The position numbers and the translations under genes are program-made. The notes beneath the pieces were generated by a model. It had not been told where the DNA came from. It ran no database searches and saw only the letters and a program-made list of their open reading frames with translations. A DNA stretch of 64,000 bases, taken from Levilactobacillus suantsaiihabitans (lineage in GTDB: Bacteria > Bacillota > Bacilli > Lactobacillales > Lactobacillaceae). Below are positions 11,664 to 21,587 of the stretch, one piece after another (within the stretch, counting starts at the first letter, position 1; each line of letters opens with the position of its first letter). The stretch is from the NCBI RefSeq assembly GCF_004745505.1, contig NZ_RKLX01000005.1:85392-149391 (forward strand), in the 5' to 3' direction.

Positions 11664-12401
11664 ATGTCTCGCCTACACAAATTTTATACTATCAGCGTCG
11701 TGGGGCTGGCCCTGACTTCCATTGTCCTGACGATTTTAGACTTTTCGCGGCTGATCGACCTGACCCACCGGCCATGGCTCTTTTACGACCAAGGTATCCT
11801 GCTTTTCCTCACTCTCGACTACCTGATTCGACTGGGGCGCGCGCCTGACAAACGCCGCTTTTTTCGGCAAAACATCTTCGACTTGCTGGCCATCATCCCC
11901 CTCAGCAGCCTCTTCAGCTTCTTTCGGCTGGCCCGGCTCACCCAACTTTTCCGCCTGACGCAGCTCTTTCGATTCGTGCGGCTAGTGGGCTTTCTGGGCA
12001 AATTGCGGCACGTGCTCAAGCGATTTCTCAAGACCAACGGCTTCATCTATTTGCTCTGGGCGTGCATGGCCATCTTGATTCTGGCGGCCACCCTCTACGC
12101 CTACGCCGAACACGTCTCCTGGGGCGAGGCGCTGTGGTGGGCGATTGCGACGACCACGACCGTGGGTTACGGCGACGTGGCCCCGCACACGGTCGTCGGC
12201 AAGGTGGCGGCCACAGTGTTGATGCTGGTCGGCATCGGCTTCATTGGGGCGCTGACCAGTACCATCACCACCTACTTCGCCAATCGCGAATCCGCCACCG
12301 ACTACCACCGGCTAGAACAACATCTGGAAAACATCGAGCAGCAAAATCAAGAACTCCGCCAGCTGGTGGAAACGCTCCAAAATCAGGTCAAGAATAAGTA
12401 A
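11664..12401 (+). CDS. Voltage-gated-type potassium channel (6 TM)
   Basis: An integral membrane ion channel. The selectivity filter TTTTVGYGDV lies between S5 and S6, and four earlier hydrophobic segments are visible. The fourth carries regularly spaced arginines (RLARLTQLFRLTQLFRFVR), the hallmark of a voltage sensor. The last 30 residues form a probable coiled coil (HRLEQHLENIEQQNQELRQ) that may drive tetramerisation. The ATG at 11664 has GGGGGTG upstream; the TTG at 11646 is less likely. It stands alone and is GC-rich. It probably helps set membrane potential or K+ balance, but the gating stimulus is unknown. Confidence 0.88.
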   Translation: MSRLHKFYTISVVGLALTSIVLTILDFSRLIDLTHRPWLFYDQGILLFLTLDYLIRLGRAPDKRRFFRQNIFDLLAIIPLSSLFSFFRLARLTQLFRLTQLFRFVRLVGFLGKLRHVLKRFLKTNGFIYLLWACMAILILAATLYAYAEHVSWGEALWWAIATTTTVGYGDVAPHTVVGKVAATVLMLVGIGFIGALTSTITTYFANRESATDYHRLEQHLENIEQQNQELRQLVETLQNQVKNK

Positions 12402-12405
12402 CTCA

Positions 12406-12560
12406 TGGCGTCAAAAATAGTCGTTTACAGCCACATAATACGAACTGGCCGCCTACCGTTCGCCAAGTATGGGTTGGAGCGCTGGGGCGAACGGGCCGAG
12501 CCAAGGGACGGTCTCGCCGCCTCGCTTTGAGCCGAGGAGCACGTCTATATCCGCCACATA
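12406..12560 (+). repeat. Family A-related repeat, right arm missing
   Basis: Shares the left flank (CCGCCTACC), the left arm variant GTTCGCCAAGTATGGGTT and the interior of family A, but ends in CATAGCCGAAACGTGC with no matching right arm. The same truncated form, including about 45 bp of extra upstream sequence (TCAAAAATAGTCGTTTACAG), occurs at 22909. Confidence 0.65.
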
Positions 12561-12666
12561 GCCGAAACGTGCCGGCGTTTTTCCCGAAATCGCGATTCTT
12601 GCTGAACTACTTCTCTTCTCCTAGCCGGCAATGATATAATACGGGTTAAAAGGAGTTGCTGTACTT

Positions 12667-14070
12667 ATGGAAAAACGCATTAAAGGTTCATGTACCACTA
12701 TTTTAGTGGGGAAAAAGGCCTCCATCGATGGCTCCACGATTATTTCGCGGAACGACGATGGTCACGAAGCCCTCGACCCTGAAAAGTTTGTCGTCATCAA
12801 CCCGGCCGACCAACCACGGCATTATCAATCCGTCATCAGTGGCGTCAAGGTCGAGTTGCCGGACAATCCCCTACGCTACACGTCCATCCCCAATTCAATC
12901 TTAACCAACGGGATCTGGCCGGCTGCGGGGATCAACAGTGACAACGTCGCCATGTCTGCGACCGAAACCATCACGACCAACTCACGCGTCATGGGCATTG
13001 ACCCCTACGTGGCTGGCGGCTTGGGTGAAGAAGACCTGGTTACTTTGGTTCTGCCTTACATCCACAGCGCCAAGGAAGGGGTCCAACGCCTAGGCAGTTT
13101 GCTCGCCCAATACGGGACTTACGAACCTAACGGGATCGCCTTTTCTGACAACAACGAAATTTGGTGGTTAGAAACCATCGGCGGTCACCACTGGGCAGCC
13201 AAGCGGATTCCCGACGACGCCTACGTTGTCGCGCCCAACCGGATGAATATCGACGACTTTGATTTCAACGCCGATGACACGCTGGCTTCAGACGACCTCG
13301 AGGACCTGATTGCCAAATACAACCTGAACCCCGACTTTGAAGGCGTCAACCTGCGCCACATCTTCGGGAGTGCCACCGATAAGGACACGGTCTACAACAA
13401 CCCCCGGGCTTGGTTCGGTCAAAAGTACTTCACTCCAGACGTAGAACACGACCCTCAAGATCAAGACCTGCCATTCATTTGCCACGCTAACCGCAAGATT
13501 ACCATCGAAGACGTGAAGTACGTCTTGAGCTCACACTTTGAGAACACCAAGTACGACGTTTACGGTGACGGCTCCGAAGCTGACAAGACCAAGTTCCGGC
13601 CAATCGGTATCAACCGGAACCACGATGTGCACATCTTGCAAATCCGTAACAACGTTCCTGACAGCATCGCCGGCATTCACTGGTTAGCCTTTGGCGCCAA
13701 CACCTTCAACACGGTCGTGCCATTCTACGCCAACGTGGACGACACGCCAGCCGCTTACAAGGATGCGGACGGTACCTTCAACTTGAACCACATGTACTGG
13801 TTGAGCTGCACCACGGCACTGCTGGGTGACACGGACTACGACCTGTACGTCGACTTCCGCAACACCTTCGCTCTGGAAGCCATGGGCGCTTACCGCAAGA
13901 TTCAAAACGACACCGATGCCGCTATCGAAAACGGTGCCGACGTGAAGATTTTGAAGGATGCCAACGAAAAATTATCCAACGAATCCTTCACGCGTCAAAC
14001 CAAGTTACTGGGCGACATGGTGACCTTTGGTTCCGAACACATGAAGTTACGCTACAACTTGAACGACTAA
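12667..14070 (+). CDS. pepD: C69-family dipeptidase PepD
   Basis: An intracellular N-terminal nucleophile hydrolase that splits dipeptides. The start [19 protein letters not shown] shows a short propeptide followed by the catalytic Cys9, freed by self-cleavage in this family. ISRNDDGH and the later [10 protein letters not shown] region are typical, and 467 residues is normal. AAAAGGAG precedes the ATG. A single-gene unit with its own terminator, it works with PepN, encoded downstream on the other strand, in peptide use. Confidence 0.92.
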   Translation: MEKRIKGSCTTILVGKKASIDGSTIISRNDDGHEALDPEKFVVINPADQPRHYQSVISGVKVELPDNPLRYTSIPNSILTNGIWPAAGINSDNVAMSATETITTNSRVMGIDPYVAGGLGEEDLVTLVLPYIHSAKEGVQRLGSLLAQYGTYEPNGIAFSDNNEIWWLETIGGHHWAAKRIPDDAYVVAPNRMNIDDFDFNADDTLASDDLEDLIAKYNLNPDFEGVNLRHIFGSATDKDTVYNNPRAWFGQKYFTPDVEHDPQDQDLPFICHANRKITIEDVKYVLSSHFENTKYDVYGDGSEADKTKFRPIGINRNHDVHILQIRNNVPDSIAGIHWLAFGANTFNTVVPFYANVDDTPAAYKDADGTFNLNHMYWLSCTTALLGDTDYDLYVDFRNTFALEAMGAYRKIQNDTDAAIENGADVKILKDANEKLSNESFTRQTKLLGDMVTFGSEHMKLRYNLND

Positions 14071-14084
14071 TCGTTTGCTTAGTC

Positions 14085-14124
14085 AATGGCCCATTGGGAG
14101 GATCTCTCCTGATGGGCCATTTTT
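14085..14124 (+). terminator. pepD terminator
   Basis: AATGGCCCAT and ATGGGCCATT form a stem around GGGAGGATCTCTCC, followed by TTTT. Confidence 0.85.
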
Positions 14125-14260
14125 CGCTATCATGAACTATCGCCTCTGGTCTAGTCAGTATACCTGCTTCACCCCATCGTTGTATAGAAAAATCGCCCCT
14201 TTTGCCAGCAGAATCGTTTTAAGCCGCTACTAGTCTACCATTGCAATGATTTTACAGCAC

Positions 14261-14293
14261 AAAAAGAGAGCTCAGAAATTATTCCAAGCTCTC
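14261..14293 (-). terminator. pepN terminator
   Basis: GAGAGCT pairs with AGCTCTC around a 14-base loop, and on the minus strand TTTTT follows. Confidence 0.65.
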
Positions 14294-14314
14294 AATAGAC
14301 TTATGCGAAGTAAT

Positions 14315-16849
14315 TTAGTCCTTCACCGTTTGGGCCACTGCCGCATTGACAGCGTCCTTTTCGGCTTCGACCAGGGCCACGCGGGTCGCAATGACCTTGG
14401 TGTCCATGGTGATTTCCCGGGTTAAGCCCGGCGTGTTGATTTTCGGTTCGAAGAAGGCCTTGAACTCAGCCAACCGTTCTGGCGTGTGGAAGACCCCGGT
14501 CGTCACGGTGATGTACGTGGTGAATTCCATGTCGCCACCGACCGTGTCCTCGAGCCATTGCCAGTCGTTGCGGATCCAGTCCCAAGCAGCTTGTTGCCCC
14601 TTGTGTGCCAGCACACCGCGGTACCAAGCCCGTAAGTCTTGGGGCTTGATGGTGTCAGCGTCCTCGAAGACGTCGATCAGCTTGGCCACCAGGTCGCTAT
14701 CTGGCGTGGTTGGCAATGCCGCGGCAATGTCGGCCTTGTAGCTGGCATCGCTGGACTTGCGGTAGTCGTTTAGCAACTGGTCAAACAACGCCGCGGACCC
14801 GAAGTTTTCGACTTCGTTGGCCAAAATGTAGACCCGCACCGCCGCCGGTAAACCGGCTAAGTTGTCCTGGTTGGCCGTGAAGATGTCGTGTGCCGCTTGC
14901 AAAGCCGCATCATCCTTGGCATACAGGGCGGCGCTTAAGATCGTTGGCCGGGTCAACTGGTCGTCGTTGCTTTCGCCAGCCCGCGGTAACCAGCCCAACC
15001 GGGCGATCTGGTCGCCACTTAATTGGCCAAACAAGGCGCGCAATTGTTGTTCTTCGGCGGAGCCTTCCTTGACGAATTTCTTCAGGTTGGCCGCGACGCC
15101 GTAAAGCACGTCGTTGACAATGGCCGAATGGCTGGCCGCAAACCGTGGTAACAACGGTACGATGTCGGCGTAGGAGATTTGTTGGCCTTCCGCTAACAGC
15201 CGCAGGTCTTGGAGCAACTGTAATTGAGCGATGGCATCGAGGTCATCTAAGTGCGCCAAGATGTCTTGTAGCAGGGTGTCGTCGTATTTCACGATGAAAT
15301 GCGAGTTGTTGCCGACGTTCAGGCGGAACGGTTCGCCGCTAGCCTGGCGTAGCTCAGCGTAGTCGCCTAACGTGGCGTCAGTAGCCGCAAAAATGGCCGG
15401 TGCGGCGTCGTAGTTACTGTTCAACGGCACTTGCCATTGCCGGCCGGCATCCTTGCCATCCCCAATAAAGAATTGTTGTTGGTGAATGGTCAGTTTGCCG
15501 TCCACGACTTGAGCCGAAACCACGGGGTAGCCCGGTTGCTCCAGCCAAGACGTCATGATGGCCCCGACGTCCATGCCGGAAGCGGCACCGAGGGCGGCCC
15601 ACAGGTCGGCCCCGGTGGCGTTGCCATAGTGGTGGGTGGCGAAGTAGTTCTTCAACCCTGCCCGTAAGGCGTCGTCGCCGATCAAGGCCCGGACCATGAC
15701 TAACATCCGGGCACCCTTGGCGTAGACGATGGCACTGTCAAAGAGCGCATCGATTTCAGCCGGGTCTTCCACTTGCACGTGCACGGATTGCACGCCATCA
15801 GTGGCATCCCGTTGGAGCGCCATGGGAGCTTCACCCGTCTGGAAGGCTTCCCAGATGTGCCAATCCGGTTCGATGGCGTCGATGGCCACGTATTCCATCA
15901 TGTTGGCGAAGCTTTCGTTCAACCAGAGGTCGTCCCACCACTTCATGGTGACCAGGTCACCGAACCATTGGTGAGCCAGTTCGTGGGCAATGACCGTGGC
16001 CACACGTTGCTTGGTTTCAAAGGCGGTGTTGTCGGGATCTAACAGTAAGTAGGCTTCCCGGTAAGTGACCAGCCCCCAGTTTTCCATGGCCCCGGCAGAG
16101 AAGTCTGGTAAGGCCAGTTGCCAAGAATGCGGCAGCGGGTATGGCGTTTGATAAAAGTCTTCATAAAATTCAATCGAGCGCTTGGCAATGTCTAAGGCAA
16201 AGTCGAGTTCCTTGGCCTGGTGGGCCTTGGTGGCAAACACGCCGACCTGCACACCACTCTTGGTCGTGGTCAGCTTGCTTTGCAGGTCACCAAAGGCAAA
16301 GGCAATCAGGTAAGAGGACATCCGCACCGTGGTATCGAAGTAGTGGACGCCGTCTTCCGTCTTCACCTCGGGCATGTTGCTGATGATGGTCTCGCCCGGC
16401 TGTTCGTCGAATTTGATGGCCAGGTCAAACGTGGCCTTGGCCTCGGGTTCATCGACACACGGGAAGGCTTGCCGTGCGGCGGTCGTTTCAAATTGGGTCC
16501 CGATCAACTGCTTCTTTTCGCCGTTCAGTTCGTAGTAAGACGGGTAAATGCCCATCATGCTATCGGTCAACGGCGCGTTGAAATCAATGGCCAACGTGGT
16601 TTCGCCGGTCTTGGTCAGTTCGATGTGAATGGCTTCGGTCTCGTCGTCAAAGGTAAACGGCACGGCCTGCCCGTCAGCGGTGACGGCACTGATCGTCATG
16701 TATTTTTGGTGAATGGCAATCCCCGTTTCCTTGGCGTCACCGGTGATGGTCGACGTCCCCGAGATTTGCTTGGTTGCCCGATTGATATCGAGAAACACGT
16801 TGTAATGTGATGGTTGGAATAATTCATAAAAATGTGTGGATTCTGCCAT
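14315..16849 (-). CDS. pepN: Aminopeptidase N (M1 family)
   Basis: A cytoplasmic zinc metallopeptidase removing N-terminal residues from peptides, the main general aminopeptidase of lactic acid bacteria. The substrate motif AGAMENWG and the zinc site VIAHELAHQWFGD (HEXXH, with the third ligand Glu in NESFA) are intact, and the C-terminal ERAP-like helical domain is full length (844 residues in total). A ribosome site (AAGGAG) precedes the ATG. It is a single gene with its own terminator. Confidence 0.96.
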   Translation of the reverse strand: MAESTHFYELFQPSHYNVFLDINRATKQISGTSTITGDAKETGIAIHQKYMTISAVTADGQAVPFTFDDETEAIHIELTKTGETTLAIDFNAPLTDSMMGIYPSYYELNGEKKQLIGTQFETTAARQAFPCVDEPEAKATFDLAIKFDEQPGETIISNMPEVKTEDGVHYFDTTVRMSSYLIAFAFGDLQSKLTTTKSGVQVGVFATKAHQAKELDFALDIAKRSIEFYEDFYQTPYPLPHSWQLALPDFSAGAMENWGLVTYREAYLLLDPDNTAFETKQRVATVIAHELAHQWFGDLVTMKWWDDLWLNESFANMMEYVAIDAIEPDWHIWEAFQTGEAPMALQRDATDGVQSVHVQVEDPAEIDALFDSAIVYAKGARMLVMVRALIGDDALRAGLKNYFATHHYGNATGADLWAALGAASGMDVGAIMTSWLEQPGYPVVSAQVVDGKLTIHQQQFFIGDGKDAGRQWQVPLNSNYDAAPAIFAATDATLGDYAELRQASGEPFRLNVGNNSHFIVKYDDTLLQDILAHLDDLDAIAQLQLLQDLRLLAEGQQISYADIVPLLPRFAASHSAIVNDVLYGVAANLKKFVKEGSAEEQQLRALFGQLSGDQIARLGWLPRAGESNDDQLTRPTILSAALYAKDDAALQAAHDIFTANQDNLAGLPAAVRVYILANEVENFGSAALFDQLLNDYRKSSDASYKADIAAALPTTPDSDLVAKLIDVFEDADTIKPQDLRAWYRGVLAHKGQQAAWDWIRNDWQWLEDTVGGDMEFTTYITVTTGVFHTPERLAEFKAFFEPKINTPGLTREITMDTKVIATRVALVEAEKDAVNAAVAQTVKD

Positions 16850-16925
16850 AGTTTTCTCCTTAAATTCTTAGAATAAACCCATTATACGACAATTGATTCT
16901 GCAACGCCACGAATGACGCGGGAAA

Positions 16926-17408
16926 TTACTGATTCCCGGCTTTGAGCCAGGCCTCCACCTCTTGACCGGTAATCGCGGTCGTAAAGCGGTGGCTGGGCCC
17001 CCAGTTGATGGCCGGATAAGCCGTCTTCAGCGCCGTCGCGGATTTAGCGATGGGCGTCGACCCCGAGGTGCAGAACTGCCGAACGTCCTTGCAGCGAAAC
17101 AGTCCGGTCTCCAACAGAGTGTTGATCACGTGCGGCACCTGGCCCCACCAAAGCGGCGAGCCCAGAAAAATGGTGTCCGCCTGGGCAATCATGCGCTTGT
17201 CTGGCACCACGATGCCGGGACGCGACGTGCTGTCGTTGGTCTCCAGCGACGTCCGACTCGTCGCGTCATGCCAGTCCAGGTCAGCTGCCGTATACGGTTG
17301 TTCGGCCTGCAGCGCCACCAGCTGGGCCCCGGTCACGGCCGCAATCTTCTGTGCGACCGCCTGCGTGTGTCCGGTATTCGAAAAGTATAAAATCAGTTGT
17401 TTTGCCAT
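16926..17408 (-). CDS. Flavodoxin-family protein
   Basis: A 160-residue FMN-binding electron carrier or small quinone/NADPH reductase. The N terminus ILYFSNTGHTQAVAQKIA carries the flavodoxin phosphate-binding loop (SNTGHT), and FLGSPLWWGQVP is the usual second FMN contact. It is of the longer type often annotated as a multimeric flavodoxin-like protein. AGGGGG precedes the ATG. Its electron partner is not evident from the neighbours. Confidence 0.85.
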   Translation of the reverse strand: MAKQLILYFSNTGHTQAVAQKIAAVTGAQLVALQAEQPYTAADLDWHDATSRTSLETNDSTSRPGIVVPDKRMIAQADTIFLGSPLWWGQVPHVINTLLETGLFRCKDVRQFCTSGSTPIAKSATALKTAYPAINWGPSHRFTTAITGQEVEAWLKAGNQ

Positions 17409-17504
17409 ATAAAATCCCCCTGTGCTTGGATTTTTCTCTCTAGGTCAAGTTTACACCCTGGGTGGGGGATTCTTGTAGTAAAAGCGTAGTCAGTTGTCGT
17501 AAAG

Positions 17505-17531
17505 AAAAAGGACTGTGCGCTCACAGTCCCT
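17505..17531 (-). terminator. Terminator of the 17538-17948 gene
   Basis: AAGGGACTGTG pairs with CACAGTCCTT, followed on the minus strand by TTTTTC. Confidence 0.8.
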
Positions 17532-17537
17532 TGAAAA

Positions 17538-17948
17538 TTACTTAGCGCGATGCAAAAACATATCGCCACCATGTTCCCAGCCCAAGTCCAGTGTCTTGCC
17601 ACGAATCGAGAAAAAGTTCCGCTTGGTAAAAAGCGTGTCTCCGCCTAAGAGTGCTGACCCATGACTGTAACTAACCACATGAACCTTATGCGTTTTGTGA
17701 TCGTACATTTTATCGGGTAAGTATCCCTTCATCTGCCACGTCGCGGACTTCTTGTAAACATGCATTTTCAACTTGGGACACCACATATTCTTTTTGACGT
17801 GGTGTGGGCTATTGTATTGTGGCTTGATGACCCAAGTGCCCCGCATTTTCTTGGGCAATACTTTAGTACTGGCATTAGCCGGCACTGTCATGACTGGTCC
17901 CAACGTAACTACTGTCAGTAAAACCGCTGCGAGTTGTTTCAGCTTCAT
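17538..17948 (-). CDS. Small secreted protein, PKxxRGTW family
   Basis: A 136-residue protein of unknown function. Residues 1-27 form a signal peptide ending in PANAS. The mature part begins KVLPKKMRGTWVIKPQY, the 'PKxxRGTW' motif shared with the proteins at 18569, 19052 and 23421. It is basic and rich in Tyr, Trp and His, and the predicted character is a small beta-rich fold, perhaps lipocalin-like, but that is a guess. A single-gene unit with its own terminator. Confidence 0.7.
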   Translation of the reverse strand: MKLKQLAAVLLTVVTLGPVMTVPANASTKVLPKKMRGTWVIKPQYNSPHHVKKNMWCPKLKMHVYKKSATWQMKGYLPDKMYDHKTHKVHVVSYSHGSALLGGDTLFTKRNFFSIRGKTLDLGWEHGGDMFLHRAK

Positions 17949-18267
17949 CTGAACCGCTCCTCGGATTATGTATTTGGTACATTCTTAGAATACCATGGTA
18001 CCGGCGATTGTTCTCAGATGAGCGGCCCGCATCTTTCAATTAATCAGGTTGGGTGGTGATAAACGTCATATGCTGACTTTTTAGCGTTTTACCCTATCTC
18101 ATGGTGTTCACCTGGCCCAACTGCCGGTGCCCCGCTACTACGCGTGAGGGCAACGGCGTTTGCGCACCAACCAACGCCAACCGTTTTAAGAGCGGTGACA
18201 AGAATATTAGACTGTTAGGACGTCCCGTAACTGGCTCACATTACCTCGGGCCGGCCTTTTTTAACCG

Positions 18268-18317
18268 AAAAAAATCCCGCGGCCGCTTTCTTCAAAGCGA
18301 TGGCCACGAGATTTTTT
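18268..18317. terminator. Bidirectional terminator-like hairpin
   Basis: A long imperfect stem (AAAAATCCCGCGGCCGCTTT with GAAAGCGATGGCCACGAGAT plus T6) has A/T runs at both ends. It lies in the otherwise gene-poor 17949-18568 stretch, just after the small minus-strand frame at 18331-18477. Confidence 0.65.
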
Positions 18318-18330
18318 CGCTCAAACCAAT

Positions 18331-18477
18331 CTACTTCGGGGTTGCCAAAACCACCGCTGGCTCCTCCGTCTTGTGTGTCGGCAGAATAATCATTTCGCTG
18401 TTTTGGGCATCAGTGCGCGATACCACATGCCAGCGTCTGGCGTGTTGTCCGCGCGCAACCGAAGCATATGCTTTCAC
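18331..18477 (-). other. Short ORF, possible gene remnant
   Basis: A 48-residue minus-strand frame from a GTG reads ...HVVSRTDAQNSEMIILPTHK... and ends 14 bp before a strong terminator. The protein-like ending and terminator suggest the tail of a lost gene, but no ribosome site is visible and no family is recognised. Confidence 0.25.
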
Positions 18478-18568
18478 TTAACGTCCAACCCGCTAATGTT
18501 TGGCCTTGGCACTGCCATACGGTAATCTGCTATTTCGGTCTAGCAACCACCATTCAACGTCGATATGG

Positions 18569-19027
18569 TTACTTCTTGTAGAAGTAAGTCCTTTGCGGTG
18601 TGCCATCTCCAAAATGATCAAGAAAGACCAGTGCGGTTTTGCCATGATGTTTTACTCGCTTGATGGTCCTATTAAAGATACTATTCATGCCATACCAACC
18701 AACGCGCCAAGTGCCCTTTTTCTTTCCTTTTTTGACGCTAAGATCACTATGATTATAATAATCCGATTTCTTTTTTCCAGACCACTTTACCAAAGTCCTT
18801 TTCTTACCATGATAATTAGACTTATAGTGGTAAACGTACTTGGTAATCTTTAACGTATGCTTAATTTGGGGATCCTCATTGTCAACGCTTAACCACGTTC
18901 CTCTCAACGACTTTGGCATCGTCGTGTAGTGAATCCGTGCTTGCGCCGTGGTCTCCGGAGCGACACTTCCACCCAGCGCCAATCCAGCGGTAACTGCCAT
19001 CATTGAAACCAACCATTTCATCTTCAT
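18569..19027 (-). CDS. Small secreted protein, PKxxRGTW family
   Basis: 152 residues with a signal peptide (ending near ETTAQA) and then HYTTMPKSLRGTWLSVDNED. Strongly similar to the next protein upstream (19052-19522): both share a K-rich YVYxYK...WSGKKKSxxYNHSDLxVKK segment and a C terminus with a YxYK ending, so they are tandem duplicates. AAAGGGG precedes the start. Last gene of a five-gene minus-strand operon starting at 21174. Function unknown; likely an extracellular or wall-associated protein. Confidence 0.75.
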   Translation of the reverse strand: MKMKWLVSMMAVTAGLALGGSVAPETTAQARIHYTTMPKSLRGTWLSVDNEDPQIKHTLKITKYVYHYKSNYHGKKRTLVKWSGKKKSDYYNHSDLSVKKGKKKGTWRVGWYGMNSIFNRTIKRVKHHGKTALVFLDHFGDGTPQRTYFYKK

Positions 19028-19051
19028 CGCTAATACCCCTTTGTCATTTTT

Positions 19052-19522
19052 CTATTGCTTGTAGTAGTAAATTTTCATCGGTCGCCCATCTAAATAGTGA
19101 TCAAGCATGACTATTGCTGGCTTACCGTTATGCTTAACCCGCTTGTAAGTCCTTGCCATATCACTGTTCATCTTGTACCAGCTAATCCGCCAACGTCCCT
19201 TCTTCAGCTTCTTCACATTCAAATCACTGTGATTGTAGAAAGGCGACTTCTTTTTACCAGACCACCTGATCTTAGTGATAGTCTTTCCATTCACCACATA
19301 CTTATAGTTATACACATATTTCGTAGCCTTAATCGTGGTACGATACTTGTATATATCACCGCCAATATTGTCCTTTTCTCGGTGGACCCAAGTCCCTCTG
19401 AGCGCCTTGGGCATCGTGGTATGGTGAATCTTGGCTTCCGCGGTACTACTAGGCAACGCCAATCCGCCCAACACCAATCCGGCCGCCAGCGCAACCGTTG
19501 TTGTGACTAACTTTGTTTTCAT
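19052..19522 (-). CDS. Small secreted protein, PKxxRGTW family (tandem paralogue)
   Basis: 156 residues; signal peptide MKTKLVTTTVALAAGLVLGG and onward, then HHTTMPKALRGTWVHREKD. Paralogous to the neighbour at 18569 along its whole length, with the same order of basic and aromatic blocks. GGAGG precedes the ATG. Duplication within an operon suggests selection for dosage or for variants with slightly different targets. No enzymatic motif is seen. Confidence 0.75.
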   Translation of the reverse strand: MKTKLVTTTVALAAGLVLGGLALPSSTAEAKIHHTTMPKALRGTWVHREKDNIGGDIYKYRTTIKATKYVYNYKYVVNGKTITKIRWSGKKKSPFYNHSDLNVKKLKKGRWRISWYKMNSDMARTYKRVKHNGKPAIVMLDHYLDGRPMKIYYYKQ

Positions 19523-19556
19523 TTAAATCATCCTCCAAACAAACCCGCTCAACTAC

Positions 19557-20162
19557 TTACTTCCGGACCGGATCTCTCTTCCACAAACTGTCATCAGATA
19601 CCGTCTTAATCCCATGGTACTGCCCCAGCTTGTGCCAGCGTTTTTGACTTCGGTTCATGCCCTTATTCGGGTCAATGTGGTTCCACAACCGCTTTTGCCA
19701 AACGTTCATCCGCTTATTTTTCTTGGAGAACTTCACCTTGTAACGTTGGTCGGGATAGCCCGAACGCTTCAAGGTCGACTTGATTTGGTAGGTGTGCTTA
19801 CCCATCTTCTTGTAGGCTGTCGCCGGGTCGCTTTCGTAACGACTGTTGTTGATCAAGACCTCGTCGAATGTGTCCTCATACTTACCGTTCTTGTAGTATG
19901 AACGTAAAACGTCGGCGAAGTAGTATTTGTTCTTCCACTTGCCCTCGGTGAGCTTCCCAATTTCAATGTAATTCCGAGAGTAGAGCTGCTTAGCGGACCC
20001 GAACTTGGCGCCCTTCTTGCCGGCCCACAACTTATGTTGCCGCACCAACTTGGGTAGTCCTTGATGCCAGGTACTAGCGTCGGCCGTGGTGCCCGTTGCC
20101 AGCACCAACGCACCGAACGTGACGAACATGAGTAGTAACCCCTTGCTTAATTTACGCATCAT
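19557..20162 (-). CDS. Secreted protein of unknown function
   Basis: 201 residues with an N-terminal signal peptide (LLLMFVTFGALVLATG, cleavage near ADAS). The mature start STWHQGLPKLVRQHKLW is loosely like the PKxxRGTW motif of its operon partners, suggesting a distant relative. The protein is very basic and rich in Lys/Tyr/Trp. GAGGAGAC precedes the start, where two ATG codons are adjacent. It is the third gene of the operon. Confidence 0.65.
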   Translation of the reverse strand: MMRKLSKGLLLMFVTFGALVLATGTTADASTWHQGLPKLVRQHKLWAGKKGAKFGSAKQLYSRNYIEIGKLTEGKWKNKYYFADVLRSYYKNGKYEDTFDEVLINNSRYESDPATAYKKMGKHTYQIKSTLKRSGYPDQRYKVKFSKKNKRMNVWQKRLWNHIDPNKGMNRSQKRWHKLGQYHGIKTVSDDSLWKRDPVRK

Positions 20163-20191
20163 GATTGTCTCCTCAGTGATTCAGTCTTTTC

Positions 20192-20770
20192 CTATTTCCG
20201 CGTATTCATTGCCGTAAAGACGTTGGCAGCCGCAGAAACCTTGGCAGCTGAATTCGTTGATTCGGCTACGGCCAGATTCTGTTGTTGCAAGGCCAATTGG
20301 TCGTTTTGGAAATTCTGATTTTCTGCGACGTTAAAGGCTTCCTGCAATGTCGTTGCTCGATTTTCTTGGACTAAATGAATTAAGCGGTCAATCGTCCAGT
20401 AACTGTAAAATTCCCGCGGGAAATCCTGCAATCCCGCCAGGTAGTCTGGCTGTGCTTGTTCATTTGCGATTTGTTGATTGACTTGATCGATTTGCGTATT
20501 GAGCTTTCCTTGAGCCGCCGAACGCTGCATCCGTAGCCAAATGTAACCACCTAACAAGATTGCCAAAATAATCCCCGCAGCCACAACGTTATCCACCATA
20601 AATAAGATAAACAACATGACCACCACGAAAATGTTCCGATGCTTCTTGTACTTGTTAAATACCCCATCTGACTGTGTCTGTAAAACATAGATGTCATGGC
20701 GCAAGTCCTGAACCTTAGCCGTTAACTGCTGCTTATCCGTCAGGTAACTGATGATTTCTTCCTTTGTCAT
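20192..20770 (-). CDS. Membrane protein with coiled coil, unknown function
   Basis: 192 residues. An N-terminal heptad-like region (TDKQQLTAKVQDLRHDIYVL) precedes a hydrophobic hairpin (VVVMLFILFMVDNVVAAGIILAILLGGYIW, about two short segments), then a second helical region rich in Gln. It may anchor or scaffold the secreted proteins encoded after it; this is inference from operon position only. Confidence 0.6.
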   Translation of the reverse strand: MTKEEIISYLTDKQQLTAKVQDLRHDIYVLQTQSDGVFNKYKKHRNIFVVVMLFILFMVDNVVAAGIILAILLGGYIWLRMQRSAAQGKLNTQIDQVNQQIANEQAQPDYLAGLQDFPREFYSYWTIDRLIHLVQENRATTLQEAFNVAENQNFQNDQLALQQQNLAVAESTNSAAKVSAAANVFTAMNTRK

Positions 20771-20793
20771 TTAACCAATCTCCATTCCTTCAA

Positions 20794-21174
20794 TTAATCT
20801 GCGCTCTTCGTGTACTTGAATCCCTTAGCCAAGTCTGCCAGACCATCCGCAGAGTCAACGACAAAAGACTTTTTGTCCTTAGCCAGCGTTGCGGTCATAT
20901 TGGTTTCGTTGATCTTCATGGTGAGCTGATCACCCTTTAACTGATATGTACCTTCATTAACCTTTTTATTGCCGGCAAATTCTGTGACCTTACTTCCCTT
21001 GAATTCCAGGGTATCGGTCGACTTAGACAATAGGAGGTTCGTCGTGTGCGAGTATTTGCCACTTAAATGTCGCGGCATCAAAACAATCAATCCTACAATA
21101 ATCACCAGAACAACGATACCGCCAATCAACCAGCTCTTCTTTAACTTACCATTCTTATCTTTTAAGCCATCCAC
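20794..21174 (-). CDS. Membrane-anchored small lipocalin-like protein
   Basis: 126 residues starting with GTG, placed 8 nt after GGAG. A charged N terminus is followed by one membrane segment (WLIGGIVVLVIIVGLIVLM). The outside domain has short beta-strand-like repeats ending in GTYQLKGDQLTMKINE, as in small lipocalin/DUF-type surface proteins. It is the first gene of the minus-strand operon and lies opposite an XRE regulator. Confidence 0.6.
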   Translation of the reverse strand: MDGLKDKNGKLKKSWLIGGIVVLVIIVGLIVLMPRHLSGKYSHTTNLLLSKSTDTLEFKGSKVTEFAGNKKVNEGTYQLKGDQLTMKINETNMTATLAKDKKSFVVDSADGLADLAKGFKYTKSAD

Positions 21175-21468
21175 TTTGTCATCTCCTAATTACTTGCTAT
21201 GGTCACCTCAAATTTGGCCGCATTAGTCAGTTAAAAAAAGCAGCCAGCGATGACGCCTTTCGTGATACCACACCACTCGTTCTGTCACCGACTAAACTGA
21301 CCATTTACACTGTCACTATATATTTCACCAATCTATTGCTTAAATGTACGACTGCTCACCCTCACTTTCGTTATCGAAAACCAGCATTCGCACTCAGTGA
21401 TTAAGCCGGCTGTAACCTTTTTTAAGAAGAAAGATTCACCCACTTGTCCTTGATGCTAAAGTACAATT

Positions 21469-21546
21469 AATACTGGTATTCTATACTGACAATATTAGTA
21501 AAGTTTTTCTTAAGTGTCAATATAACGTTTACTTAGTACCAGTATT
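21469..21546. promoter_or_regulatory. Distant inverted repeat, candidate XRE operator pair
   Basis: AATACTGGTA (21469-21478) and its exact complement TACCAGTATT (21537-21546) frame the region between the secreted-protein operon and the divergent regulator, as paired operators for a dimeric XRE repressor would. The 21175-21587 stretch has no gene. Confidence 0.45.
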
Positions 21547-21587
21547 TTAGGTACGCTTCTCTGCTATTCTGTATCGAGGGTGAACAT

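Noticed and set aside
18101..18481. Plus-strand 126-codon frame
   Set aside because: No ribosome site, no protein-like composition, and it runs through a terminator hairpin.
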